43,361 bases of DNA from Planctomycetota bacterium (GTDB taxonomy: Bacteria; Planctomycetota; UBA1135; GCA-002748355), in NCBI GenBank assembly GCA_024278315.1, contig JAJRTL010000042.1, positions 1 through 43,361 of the forward strand, in the 5' to 3' direction. Positions 28,238-36,049 of the stretch are shown here, in pieces (positions within the stretch are counted from its first letter, which is position 1; each line of letters starts with the position of its first letter). The position numbers were made by a program, and so were the translations under genes. The notes below the pieces were generated by a model. It worked only from the letters and a program-made list of their open reading frames with translations, made no database searches and was not told the origin of the DNA.

Positions 28238-29335
28238 TCAACGAATTTGGATCCACTTGAGAGACTCCTTCTCCCAGGAGGGGTAGCCGGATGGAGGATC
28301 CTCCTCCTTGTCGGAGGCGAAGATTGCCCAGAACGCCAGGCCCACGGCATCCAGGGTCAACGTCACCGGGGTCAGCAGGGTCTTGAAGACCAGTGAGTCG
28401 CTGACCGCGCCCTTGGTCGTCCGGTACTCCCGCTCGAAGAAATCCAGCTTCGCTTGGGGAAGGGCACGTCGAACCTCGCCGTCCCATGCGAAGTCCTCGG
28501 GCATCGGAAGCACCCGGAACTCCTCGGTGAACTCCCAGAGCCTGCCTCGGAGACCCTTCGACCACTTGAGATTATGCTGGAGCATCAGGTATTCGAGAGC
28601 CACGGCCACGTAGACGAAGCGCCCTTCGTCGCTTGAGAATCTCCGCGCCAGCAGGCGGACCTTCGACTCCTTGCCTACGAAGCCAGTGATCTCCGACAGA
28701 GCCCGAACCACCTCGGCATCCCCCAAAGCTCTGCCATCGGGCCCCATCCAAGCCATGGGGGTCCAAGAGCTCTGCCCTGCCCTGTCAGGCCTTCCTGGCA
28801 AGCGGAAATCCTCGATGAAATCATCGACCAGGGTCTGCACCCTGGGTTCGAACGGCTCCGAGACCGACATGGAGGTCTTCTGGCGGAGTGCGGTTGGGAC
28901 CTCCGCAGACTCCATGAGGGCAACCGAGGGGCCCGAGGTCGCAGTTCCCTTGAGTCCGATCCAGGCCACAGTTTCTGCTGGCGCCACCGAGCCCTCGAAG
29001 CGATGCGTCAAGAACTGGAGGCTGGCTTCAGCAGGTTCCAGCATCTCCCGAATCCCTGGCTTCAGAAGCAGGAACAGCGGGGAGGTCTTCTCGGTTGGAG
29101 GCTTGTTGGAGACCAGAAGGACCTGTTTGGGCTCATCGTCCTGGCCGAGAACATGGTAGTCCATACGAAGGACCGGTTCTCCCCGATAGATCCCCGCGAC
29201 CCATGAATCGACCTGACAGTGACGGGTCTCGACGAGTTTCGAAACCGGGTCGGTCAACAAGGAGCCGCGCCACAGCTCTGGTGTCAGACAGCACGTTTGC
29301 AGGGACAGCAAGAGCATGACGACCAGCCGGAACAT
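28238..29335 (-). CDS. Hypothetical envelope protein, possible lipoprotein
   Basis: A 365-residue protein. The N-terminus 'MFRLVVMLLLSLQTCC' is a short export signal with cysteines at 15-16, but Thr at -1 makes the lipobox imperfect. The body has no motif I recognise; a hydrophobic stretch near the C-terminus ('TLLTPVTLTLDAVGLAFWAIFA') could be a membrane helix. The ORF track starts at 30058, but everything before 29335 lies over the hydrolase gene. ATG 29335 has AGGAGG just upstream. It is the third gene of a minus-strand run with the hydrolase (19 bp gap) and GCS2-CBS genes. It converges on the DTW gene with 7 bp between stops. Confidence 0.7.
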   Translation of the reverse strand: MFRLVVMLLLSLQTCCLTPELWRGSLLTDPVSKLVETRHCQVDSWVAGIYRGEPVLRMDYHVLGQDDEPKQVLLVSNKPPTEKTSPLFLLLKPGIREMLEPAEASLQFLTHRFEGSVAPAETVAWIGLKGTATSGPSVALMESAEVPTALRQKTSMSVSEPFEPRVQTLVDDFIEDFRLPGRPDRAGQSSWTPMAWMGPDGRALGDAEVVRALSEITGFVGKESKVRLLARRFSSDEGRFVYVAVALEYLMLQHNLKWSKGLRGRLWEFTEEFRVLPMPEDFAWDGEVRRALPQAKLDFFEREYRTTKGAVSDSLVFKTLLTPVTLTLDAVGLAFWAIFASDKEEDPPSGYPSWEKESLKWIQIR

Positions 29336-29354
29336 CAGACCTCCTCGCGTATCG

Positions 29355-30551
29355 TCATGAGGATCCTCGGGATGACCGCGGGCGCAAAGAATCGTTCTCC
29401 CGGCGAGCCCAACGTCTTGTGAACTGCATGCCACCATCCACCTTGCGCTGACGGCGATAGCCCAGAAGGTGGAAGAGGCGCAGGGTGAGACCTTGAGCGA
29501 CCCAGGATCGCACGATGAGGGTCGACTTCTGATGCGGATGGAGTCGGAGGCCAGGCAAGAGGGCCAGCAGTCGGGTGTTGCCGAGCACCCGGAACCAGGA
29601 AGAGATGCGGAGCCAGAACCGATGCACGGAGGTGGCCAGGAAGTAACCGTCCTCGCCCAGGCCCTGATAGAGGGGCAACAAGACGTAGGCCTCGTGCGGA
29701 GCGAAGTAGACCTGCTCGTGATCCCGGCCGAGCCGTGTTCCCCCTGCCACCAGCTGAAAACTCTCGAATCCCGGCTCCATGACGAATCCATCTCCCGCCA
29801 GGAGCGCCCGCCGCTCACGAATCTGGAGGATCGGCGGCAATCCCCCTGCGGCCCTGCGCAGCGTTTCCCGAAAGGGTTCGAGGTCGCATCGGTCCCTGGG
29901 AATCGCGCCGGCTTCCACCAGGAGGATCCAGATGGCAGCCTCCAGGTTGTCCACCGCCTCGGTCGTGTCGTGCTTGCCGCCTTCGATCGCCAGTCCAGCG
30001 ATCCCGCGCTCATTGAAGAATTCGAGGACGGCGCCATCGATACACTCCTCAAGACCAAGGATCATCGGAATCGGAACCGAGAGTGCGAGACGTCGGTTGT
30101 CGAGGGTGTCGCCGAGGCAAGTGAACGGCGCCCCCATGGCCGAACTCGTATGGAGATCCACGAAGAGGAAGGAACCCCCTCTCTCCTGCAGAGCCTGTTG
30201 GAAGATCCGGATCAGCTCGCCCTGCTCCCCATCCTCCGAGCGGTCACCCGGGTCACCACCATCGAGAATGTCTCGGATGCGATGAGGCTCCCAAGCACGA
30301 TTCAGATCCCGATCCAGGAACCGCTGTCCCCGCTCCAGAGCAGCGAGGTTGCCAGCGAGAGCATGGAATCGCCCGTGGTACTCCAGGCCACCTCGACCGA
30401 GTCGTCGCAGCACCCGCGTGAGTGCAGCGAGGCCCGCCGGTTCGTTGCCGTGGATTCCGCCCAGGAACAGGACGGTCGGTCCTTCCCTGCCTTCGTCATG
30501 GCGGCCCAGGACCCGGGAGAGACGAGGCGTCTCAGGGTCGGTCTCGATCAT
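29355..30551 (-). CDS. Succinylglutamate desuccinylase/aspartoacylase family hydrolase
   Basis: A 398-residue zinc-dependent amidohydrolase of the M14-like AstE/AspA group. The zinc ligands are clear: 'GGIHGNEPAG' (His34, Glu37) and the later His in 'FVDLHTSSAMGAPF'. The substrate-binding Arg-Asn is in 'DLNRAW'. The C-terminal ~150 residues form a beta domain followed by a basic helical tail ('RWARRENDSLRPRS'). Such enzymes cleave N-acyl amino acids or related amides. The start is placed at ATG 30551 (GAGG six bases upstream), 8 bp after the GCS2-CBS stop; ATG 30557 is the alternative. The substrate is unknown. Confidence 0.88.
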   Translation of the reverse strand: MIETDPETPRLSRVLGRHDEGREGPTVLFLGGIHGNEPAGLAALTRVLRRLGRGGLEYHGRFHALAGNLAALERGQRFLDRDLNRAWEPHRIRDILDGGDPGDRSEDGEQGELIRIFQQALQERGGSFLFVDLHTSSAMGAPFTCLGDTLDNRRLALSVPIPMILGLEECIDGAVLEFFNERGIAGLAIEGGKHDTTEAVDNLEAAIWILLVEAGAIPRDRCDLEPFRETLRRAAGGLPPILQIRERRALLAGDGFVMEPGFESFQLVAGGTRLGRDHEQVYFAPHEAYVLLPLYQGLGEDGYFLATSVHRFWLRISSWFRVLGNTRLLALLPGLRLHPHQKSTLIVRSWVAQGLTLRLFHLLGYRRQRKVDGGMQFTRRWARRENDSLRPRSSRGSS

Positions 30552-30559
30552 CTCCATCC

Positions 30560-32491
30560 TCACGCGCGGCCGACCTGGGTCTCTTCTCGGAGATGACGCT
30601 CGAGCAACTCGGTGGCCACGCGGGCGAGATCCCGTTCGGCGATGACACCCACCAGTTGTTTCCCTTCGACGATCGGAAGACAGCCGACCTTCTCTCGCTG
30701 CATCAGTTCGATGGCTTCCAACGTGGGGGTGTCGGGCCCAACAGTGACAGGATCCAATCTCATGATGTCCCCGATCGTGGTCGTATCGGAGCGGCCCTCC
30801 TTGCCCTTGCTGATGAGGCGCAGCAAGGCACGATGTGAAACCAGTCCGACCAGCTCTCCCTCCTCGTTCTCCACGAGAATATGCCTCAGGTGGGCCCAGT
30901 CCATGAGGTGCGCTGCAAGATCGACAATGTCCTCTGATCGAACCGTGAACACATCCGTGGTCATGAACTGTCCTACGTACTGGTAGCTGTGACGCCACCC
31001 GCCGGACTCGTCCAAGGTGGCAATCGGCCACTCGTGTACGGGCTTCTCACTGTCCTGACGCCGCAGGGAAGCCAGTGCCAGCGTTCGCATCTTCTGATCC
31101 AGCGTGACGCTCTCGGGCATGCCTGCAAGAGACTCGAACGCCCATTGGGATCCGGTCCGGCCCAATCGAACGCGTTCTTCGATGACATCCAGATACCGCG
31201 TCACATCATGGGCATCGATTCCGTGGCTCAGGAGACCCTCTCTCGCCCGAGGCAGCAACTCGTTCAGGATGAGACTCGAGGCCGGATGCTGATGCCCACC
31301 TACCCACGTGAACTGGGCCTGGAGACCCAGCCTTGCTGCGGCGACGAAGTTGGCCTTGGCGTCCGAGAACTTCAGGACCTTGCTGATTTCGCCATGTTCA
31401 TCGCCGAGCGCAGACATGAGCCCGAAGAAGAAGGCCGCGTTGGCCATCTCATCCATTTTGGTCGGTCCGGCGGGGAGCACACGGTTCTCGATCCTGAGAT
31501 GTGCCTTGCCCTCGAAGACGCCGAAGCAGGCGCGATTCCACCGATAGATCGTGCCGTTGTGCAGACAGAGTGCACGCAATCTGGGAATGCCGCCATCATC
31601 CAGGATGGCTTCGGGATCCTCGTCGAAGTCGGCGCCAAACATGACGCGGAATCGGGCGATGTCATCCTTGAACAGATCGAGTACAGAACCCCTGAACCAA
31701 TCTTCACCAAAATGGACCCTGGGCCGCGACCCGCGTGCCACCTGCGCCTTGGCACGCGTATCGACGGTCTGCTGGAAAAGCGCAACGCGCGTCTCGTGCC
31801 ATAGCCGATGTCCCAGCAACGTGGGAGAGTTGACCGCCGCCGCCCAGACCGGTGCGGTGATGGCCTGGGCGAGGTTGTAGAGAAAAGCGAACTCCTCTGG
31901 GCCCACCTGGAAGTGGATCTGGAAGCTCGTGTTGCAGGCTTCCAGCATGACGTTGTCATGAGTCGTGTTGAGGTCGTCCACTCCTTTGATGGCAAACTCG
32001 AAGCGTCCTTTACGCGCCCGGCACATCGCTTCGTTCAGCGCGAAGTAACGCCGTATGGGAGTCATGTTGTCGAGGCCAAGATCCTTCTTGGACAGTGTGG
32101 GCAGGATGCCGGTGAGCAGGATTTCGATGCCTTCCTCCTCCGCCGCGAGCCGCGCCTTGCCTACCAGCTCCCGGAGTTCGCCCTCCATGTCGCTGAGACA
32201 GGTGCCCTGGAAGCGCTGGGGCGTCAGGTTGGCCTCGAGATTGAATCGGGCCAGCTCGGTCGTGAATCGATCATCGTCGATCCGCTGCAGCATCTCGACG
32301 GCCTTGGGGGAGGCTCGACCGATGCGATCGATCAGAAAGAGCTCCTGCTCGGCGCCGATGCGACGCACGCCCGACTCGATGAGATTCTCGTCCAGGAGAC
32401 GTTCCAGGGCACGCACATCCGCAAGCAGAGCCCGACTGAAGGATCGGAGCTTCTCTTCGCTGAATTCGGCCTCTAGGTTGTGTTCTCCCAT
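30560..32491 (-). CDS. GCS2-family carboxylate-amine ligase fused to two CBS domains
   Basis: A 643-residue protein. Residues ~1-480 belong to the glutamate-cysteine ligase 2 (YbdK-like) family: 'RRIGAEQELFLID', 'FNLEANLTPQRF', 'TTHDNVMLEACNTSFQIHFQV', 'HLRIENRVLPAGPT'. Residues ~505-572 ('FMTTDVFTVRSEDIVDLAAHLM') and ~573-632 ('IMRLDPVTVGPDTPTLEAIELM') are a CBS pair, which usually binds adenine nucleotides. The ATP-grasp-like ligase family forms a peptide-type bond between a carboxylate and an amine; the natural substrates of most members are unknown. The CBS pair suggests energy-state control (inference). First gene of the run with the hydrolase. Confidence 0.9.
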   Translation of the reverse strand: MGEHNLEAEFSEEKLRSFSRALLADVRALERLLDENLIESGVRRIGAEQELFLIDRIGRASPKAVEMLQRIDDDRFTTELARFNLEANLTPQRFQGTCLSDMEGELRELVGKARLAAEEEGIEILLTGILPTLSKKDLGLDNMTPIRRYFALNEAMCRARKGRFEFAIKGVDDLNTTHDNVMLEACNTSFQIHFQVGPEEFAFLYNLAQAITAPVWAAAVNSPTLLGHRLWHETRVALFQQTVDTRAKAQVARGSRPRVHFGEDWFRGSVLDLFKDDIARFRVMFGADFDEDPEAILDDGGIPRLRALCLHNGTIYRWNRACFGVFEGKAHLRIENRVLPAGPTKMDEMANAAFFFGLMSALGDEHGEISKVLKFSDAKANFVAAARLGLQAQFTWVGGHQHPASSLILNELLPRAREGLLSHGIDAHDVTRYLDVIEERVRLGRTGSQWAFESLAGMPESVTLDQKMRTLALASLRRQDSEKPVHEWPIATLDESGGWRHSYQYVGQFMTTDVFTVRSEDIVDLAAHLMDWAHLRHILVENEEGELVGLVSHRALLRLISKGKEGRSDTTTIGDIMRLDPVTVGPDTPTLEAIELMQREKVGCLPIVEGKQLVGVIAERDLARVATELLERHLREETQVGRA

Positions 32492-32535
32492 GGTGCAGGC
32501 TTGGGTGACCTTTCTTGGAGGATAGCAGAACCGGG

Positions 32536-33471
32536 ATGAGCTTTGGATTCCTTTCGACCCCTGTCTGGTTCTCTTCTGCGGCTGCCCTGGGCGCTTCCTT
32601 CACCTGGGCAGCCTCGAGCCTGCTCTTCGCGCGTGCCGCGAGGACGCTGGGCGCGCTCCGGGTCAACCTCCTCCGTCTCCTGATTGCGACGGTCCTCGTG
32701 CTCATCGCCCACCGGATCCTGGAGGGGCAGTTCCTCGCCACCCAGCTCGGCAGCGAAGCGATTCTCTACTTCGTGGCCTCAGGTGTCGTCGGGCTGGCAC
32801 TCGGCGACCTCTGCTACTTCCACTCCATCGCCGTGCTGGGTCCACGAAAGGGAAGCCTGCTCATGGCCACAGCTCCCATCCAGGCGGGCATCCTGGGATT
32901 CGTGATGCTCGGGGAGCACCTGTCCCTGTTGGCTTGGGGAGGCATCCTTGCGAACGTAGGCGGTGTCTGCCTGGTCCTGGCCGACCGACAGACCACGGGT
33001 GCCTGGGATGTCGAAGTCCGCCCTGCGGCCAAGAGAGTCGCCCTCGTGGCCGGGCTCTTCGGTGGTCTGGGGCAAGCGCTGGGGCTCGTGCTGGCCAAGA
33101 AGGGCCTCGACCTGTCGGCGGACGCGCATGGCAACCCCCTCAATGCCCACGCCATCCGGATGATTGCCGGGCTGCTCCCGGTGCTCGCCTGGACCCTCCT
33201 GAAAAAACGTCCCGCACCCGTTCCCCCCGCTCACAGGAAGGCGGCGATGACGGCTCTCTGCATCGGATCCTTCCTCGGGCCCAGCCTGGGCGTCTGGCTG
33301 AGTCTGGTCGCCCTGCAGAGCAAATCCACGGGTGTGGCCGCGGCCCTCCTATCCCTGGCCCCCATCATGGTCATCCCGATGGTGCGGTTCTCCCACGGAG
33401 AGAGAGTCGGGGTCTACGGAATCCTGGGCGCGCTACTGGCGACCTTCGGGACGATCCTGCTTCTCGTCTAG
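32536..33471 (+). CDS. EamA/DMT family membrane transporter
   Basis: A 311-residue protein with about ten membrane helices in two EamA repeats ('ALGASFTWAASSLLFARAARTLGAL', 'GVVGLALGDLCYFHSIAVLG', second repeat from 'VALVAGLFGGLGQALGLVLAKKG'). The family exports amino acids and other small metabolites. The track start is TTG 32515; ATG 32536 begins a better N-terminus, although the GGAGG is then 13 bases away, so the start is uncertain. It diverges from the GCS2-CBS gene by 44 bp. Its last 39 bases overlap the 3' end of recQ, tail to tail. Confidence 0.85.
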   Translation: MSFGFLSTPVWFSSAAALGASFTWAASSLLFARAARTLGALRVNLLRLLIATVLVLIAHRILEGQFLATQLGSEAILYFVASGVVGLALGDLCYFHSIAVLGPRKGSLLMATAPIQAGILGFVMLGEHLSLLAWGGILANVGGVCLVLADRQTTGAWDVEVRPAAKRVALVAGLFGGLGQALGLVLAKKGLDLSADAHGNPLNAHAIRMIAGLLPVLAWTLLKKRPAPVPPAHRKAAMTALCIGSFLGPSLGVWLSLVALQSKSTGVAAALLSLAPIMVIPMVRFSHGERVGVYGILGALLATFGTILLLV

Positions 33472-35160
33472 TCGCTGCACGCGTCGTGGATCGGCGCGGA
33501 CCCAGACTTCCTGGAGTCCCTCGGCCAGCTGGACCAACAAGCTCTGCGATCGCCCTTCACCCTCGACCTTCTTCACCTGCGCCAGCGATCCGCGAGACAG
33601 TCGGACCCAGTCTCCCCGGTGGAATCCCGCCTCTTCATCCCTCGCTGCCTGACTCTTCGTGCCGTCGGCATCGCGCGGGGCGAACTGCTCCTCTCGGTAG
33701 GAATCCCGATCCACACAGGCATCGCAATGACCACAGGGGGGCTCGGGGGCTTCGAGGTCGAACCAGCGGGAAAGCCCCACCCAACGACAACTCTCCTCAT
33801 CCTTCACGAAGCGCAGCAGCGCCAACAGGGACTGCAGATCAGCCTTCTTCTTCTCACCGGTGGCAAAGAACTCCGGCAACTCCGAGGGATCGAGATCGCT
33901 CAGGATCTCGAGATCTCCGGTATCGAGACTCCCCCGGGTGAGGCCCATCACCTCGAACCACCGAAGGCACTGGGAGACACGCTGATCGCCACGATTCTTG
34001 ACCAGGAGTTCTTCGCGGAGATCACCCAGATCCTTCGTCATTGCACGCTCGCCCCAGGACTCGAGCGTCTCGAAGACTTGCACGAGGTAGTCGAGACTTG
34101 GATTCGCCCAGTCCACGAAGTTCTGTTGGATCGCCAGATCCTCTTCCAGATAGAAGAGCTCGCACCATGCAGGCTGGCCGTCTCGCCCCGCCCTGCCGAT
34201 CTCCTGGGTCCAGGCCTCGATCGTCCGTGGGATCTGCGCGTGCAGCACGAAACGGATATCGGCCTTGTCGATCCCCATGCCAAAGGCATTCGTCGCCAAG
34301 ACGACCATGTGTTTCGTTTTCATGAAACGCTCCTGCATGGATCGTCTTTCTTCTGGTGAGAGCTTCCCGTGGTACACGAGGCTCGGGATGCCCATCCGGG
34401 CCAACTCATCGTGCAAGGCTTCGAGGTCCTTGATGAGGGCCGAATAGACGATTCCGGGCCCCTCCAAGGACCGGATGCGCTGCGCCAAGGCATGCAGCTT
34501 CTCATCCTTGTCCTGCACGATCTGGATCGTGAGGAAGAGGTTGGCACGGTCGATGCCGGTCCGCAGAATGAGCGGATCCACCAATTCGAGGTTCTGGCAG
34601 ATGTCGCGAGCGACAGTGGGTGTGGCCGTGGCCGTCAGGGCCAAGGTCGGGGGACTGCCGAGGAGTCGTCTGTAGCGTCCCAGTCTCGAATAGTCTGGTC
34701 GGAAGTCGTGTCCCCATTGACTCATGCAATGCGCCTCGTCGACAGCCAGACGGGTCACGCACAATGAGGGAAGAGCCGCCAAGAAATCGGGCCTGCGAAA
34801 TCGCTCGGGCGTCACGTAGAGCAGGTCATAGAGCCCGCGCTTCGCATCTTCGAGTCGTTGCGCCCGCTGCTTCCCCGTGAGCGAGCTGTTGATGAAGCTG
34901 GCCCGGATGCCGCGCGCGCGCAAGGCGTCGACCTGGTCCTTCATCAAGGCGATGAGAGGACTCACGACCAGGGTTATACCCTCCAGGCAGAGAGCCGGAA
35001 GCTGATAGACGAGGCTCTTGCCCGCCCCCGTGGGCCAGGTGATGAGCAGATCCCTGCCCTCCAGCACTGCCGCCACGGCTGACTCCTGCTGACCCCGCAA
35101 CTCCCGAATCCCGAAGCATTCCTCCAGGACCTCCTGCACTCTCGGCTCATCGACTCCCAT
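33433..35160 (-). CDS. recQ: RecQ family DNA helicase with a C-terminal SH3-like domain
   Basis: A 575-residue superfamily 2 helicase that unwinds DNA 3'-5' in repair and replication restart. Motif I is 'TWPTGAGKS' (41-49), motif II 'DEAHCMSQWGHDFRP' (with the aromatic-rich loop), motif III 'ALTATAT', and motif VI 'QEIGRAGRDGQP'. The RecQ zinc domain has Cys in 'ESCRWVGLSRWF' and 'PCGHCDAC'. There is no HRDC domain. The last ~65 residues ('FHRGDWVRLSRGSLAQVKKVEG') look like the small SH3-like (DUF3553/UvrD-tail type) domain. The 3' end overlaps the EamA gene by 39 bp. The upstream region holds a terminator directed towards this gene. Confidence 0.93.
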   Translation of the reverse strand: MGVDEPRVQEVLEECFGIRELRGQQESAVAAVLEGRDLLITWPTGAGKSLVYQLPALCLEGITLVVSPLIALMKDQVDALRARGIRASFINSSLTGKQRAQRLEDAKRGLYDLLYVTPERFRRPDFLAALPSLCVTRLAVDEAHCMSQWGHDFRPDYSRLGRYRRLLGSPPTLALTATATPTVARDICQNLELVDPLILRTGIDRANLFLTIQIVQDKDEKLHALAQRIRSLEGPGIVYSALIKDLEALHDELARMGIPSLVYHGKLSPEERRSMQERFMKTKHMVVLATNAFGMGIDKADIRFVLHAQIPRTIEAWTQEIGRAGRDGQPAWCELFYLEEDLAIQQNFVDWANPSLDYLVQVFETLESWGERAMTKDLGDLREELLVKNRGDQRVSQCLRWFEVMGLTRGSLDTGDLEILSDLDPSELPEFFATGEKKKADLQSLLALLRFVKDEESCRWVGLSRWFDLEAPEPPCGHCDACVDRDSYREEQFAPRDADGTKSQAARDEEAGFHRGDWVRLSRGSLAQVKKVEGEGRSQSLLVQLAEGLQEVWVRADPRRVQRLDEKQDRPEGRQ

Positions 35161-35197
35161 GAGGAAAGCCTATGGGATGCCACAGAGCCCTGCTTGT

Positions 35198-35238
35198 GAA
35201 AAAGAAGAGGGACCGCCAATCCCCACCGGCGGTCCCTC
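35198..35238 (-). terminator. Strong Rho-independent terminator upstream of recQ
   Basis: A perfect 11-bp inverted repeat (GAGGGACCGCC / GGCGGTCCCTC, 10-base loop) is followed on the minus strand by TTCTTTTTC. It points towards recQ and ends 38 bp before the recQ start, so it cannot terminate a known gene. It must end a short minus-strand RNA or act as a leader terminator. Confidence 0.85.
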
Positions 35239-35380
35239 CAGGTGCCTCTACACACCCAAATCACTCTATCTCTCTCCCCGGGGAGCAATCTCACCTGCCC
35301 TCCGGAGCACCCACTACCGCGCGGTTTCCGCCTGGAGTCCGCAGCGCTTTTGAGAAATACAGGGCGTGCCCCACCTTCAA
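35198..35380 (-). ncRNA. Candidate structured small RNA (6S-like rod) or recQ leader
   Basis: A ~180-base transcript is predicted from the minus-strand promoter at 35387-35420 to the terminator at 35198. The body folds by eye into a long rod: AGGTG with CACCT (ends), GCACGCCC with GGGTGTGT (8 bp), ATTTCTC with GAGAGAT (7 bp), then an unpaired asymmetric bubble and inner short stems (CTGC/GCAG, CTCC/GGAG, GCGG-AAA-CCGC). Rod plus central bubble and the length resemble 6S RNA, but primary-sequence identity to 6S was not recognised. An attenuated recQ leader is the alternative. No ORF is supported here. Together with the sigma-gene leader this fills the 301-bp gap. Confidence 0.4.
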
Positions 35381-35386
35381 GGCGGC

Positions 35387-35420
35387 ATTGCTTGACAGAA
35401 CCCTGGTTTTGGCAAGTAAT
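35387..35420. promoter_or_regulatory. Palindromic bidirectional promoter between recQ side and sigma-factor gene
   Basis: On the plus strand TTGACA-N17-AGTAAT (35392-35420) is a good sigma70-type promoter for the sigma-kinase operon, ~41 bp before its ATG. On the minus strand the same DNA reads TTGCCA-N17-AGCAAT. The 34 bases are an imperfect palindrome (13 of 17 positions per arm), so the -35 of one promoter coincides with the -10 of the other. Confidence 0.55.
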
Positions 35421-35461
35421 TACGCATGGATGGGCCCACCCTCTTGGAAGGAAGACCAACG

Positions 35462-36049
35462 ATGAGCGACGATTTCCGGACCGAACCCACTCGGATGCTT
35501 AGAGATCTGAGTAAGGGACACAAGCAGGCGGCTGAAGAACTCATGCCTTTGGTCTACACCGAGTTCCAGCGGCTCGCACGCAAGCAGCTGAGCGGTGAAG
35601 GAGACGGACACACCCTGCAGCCCACAGCCCTGGTCAACGAGGTCTACCTCAAGATGATCCAGCAGGATCGCGTGGACTGGAAAGGCAAGACGCACTTCTT
35701 TGCGATCGGAGCGCAGGCCATGCGTCGCATCCTGATCGACCACGCCAGGAAGCGAAACAGGATCAAGCGCGGGGGAGATCGCGCAAGGGTCGAATTCGAT
35801 GCCGACCTGGCACTGTCACCGGGCAAGGACGAGGACCTGCTGGCCCTGGAGGATGCCTTGGAGAAACTCGAGAAACTGGATGAGCGCCAAGCGAGGATCG
35901 TCGAGCTCAGATTCTTCGGCGGCTTGACCGTAGCGGAGGTGGCCGAGGTCCTCGAAGTCAGCAAACGGACCGTGGAATCGGACTGGACCATGGTGCGCGC
36001 CTGGCTCAGGAGGGAGCTGGTGGAGGGAGAGGACGAGACGAAGCCGTGA
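35462..36049 (+). CDS. ECF-type RNA polymerase sigma factor (planctomycete/kinase-linked type)
   Basis: A 195-residue sigma factor of the Sigma70_ECF/TIGR02999 kind. Region 2 is 'ELMPLVYTEFQRLARKQL...GHTLQPTALVNEVYLKMI' and 'FFAIGAQAMRRILIDHARK'; region 4 ends with the helix-turn-helix 'GGLTVAEVAEVLEVSKRTVESDW'. In most ECF factors region 2.2 has an acidic DAED stretch; here the aligned positions are Gln53-Pro54-Thr55-Ala56. The start was moved from 35426 to ATG 35462, with GGAAGGA nine bases upstream and the promoter too close to allow the longer form. The stop overlaps the kinase GTG (GTGA). No anti-sigma factor is adjacent, so the kinase is the probable regulator. Confidence 0.93.
   Translation: MSDDFRTEPTRMLRDLSKGHKQAAEELMPLVYTEFQRLARKQLSGEGDGHTLQPTALVNEVYLKMIQQDRVDWKGKTHFFAIGAQAMRRILIDHARKRNRIKRGGDRARVEFDADLALSPGKDEDLLALEDALEKLEKLDERQARIVELRFFGGLTVAEVAEVLEVSKRTVESDWTMVRAWLRRELVEGEDETKP

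Noticed and set aside
29336-30058. N-terminal extension of the 606-residue ORF
   Set aside because: It lies over the aspartoacylase-like gene; the real start at 29335 has a Shine-Dalgarno and an export signal.
35448-35454. GGAAGGA resembling the conserved SRP RNA loop
   Set aside because: It is the ribosome binding site of the sigma-factor gene; no SRP RNA helix flanks it.
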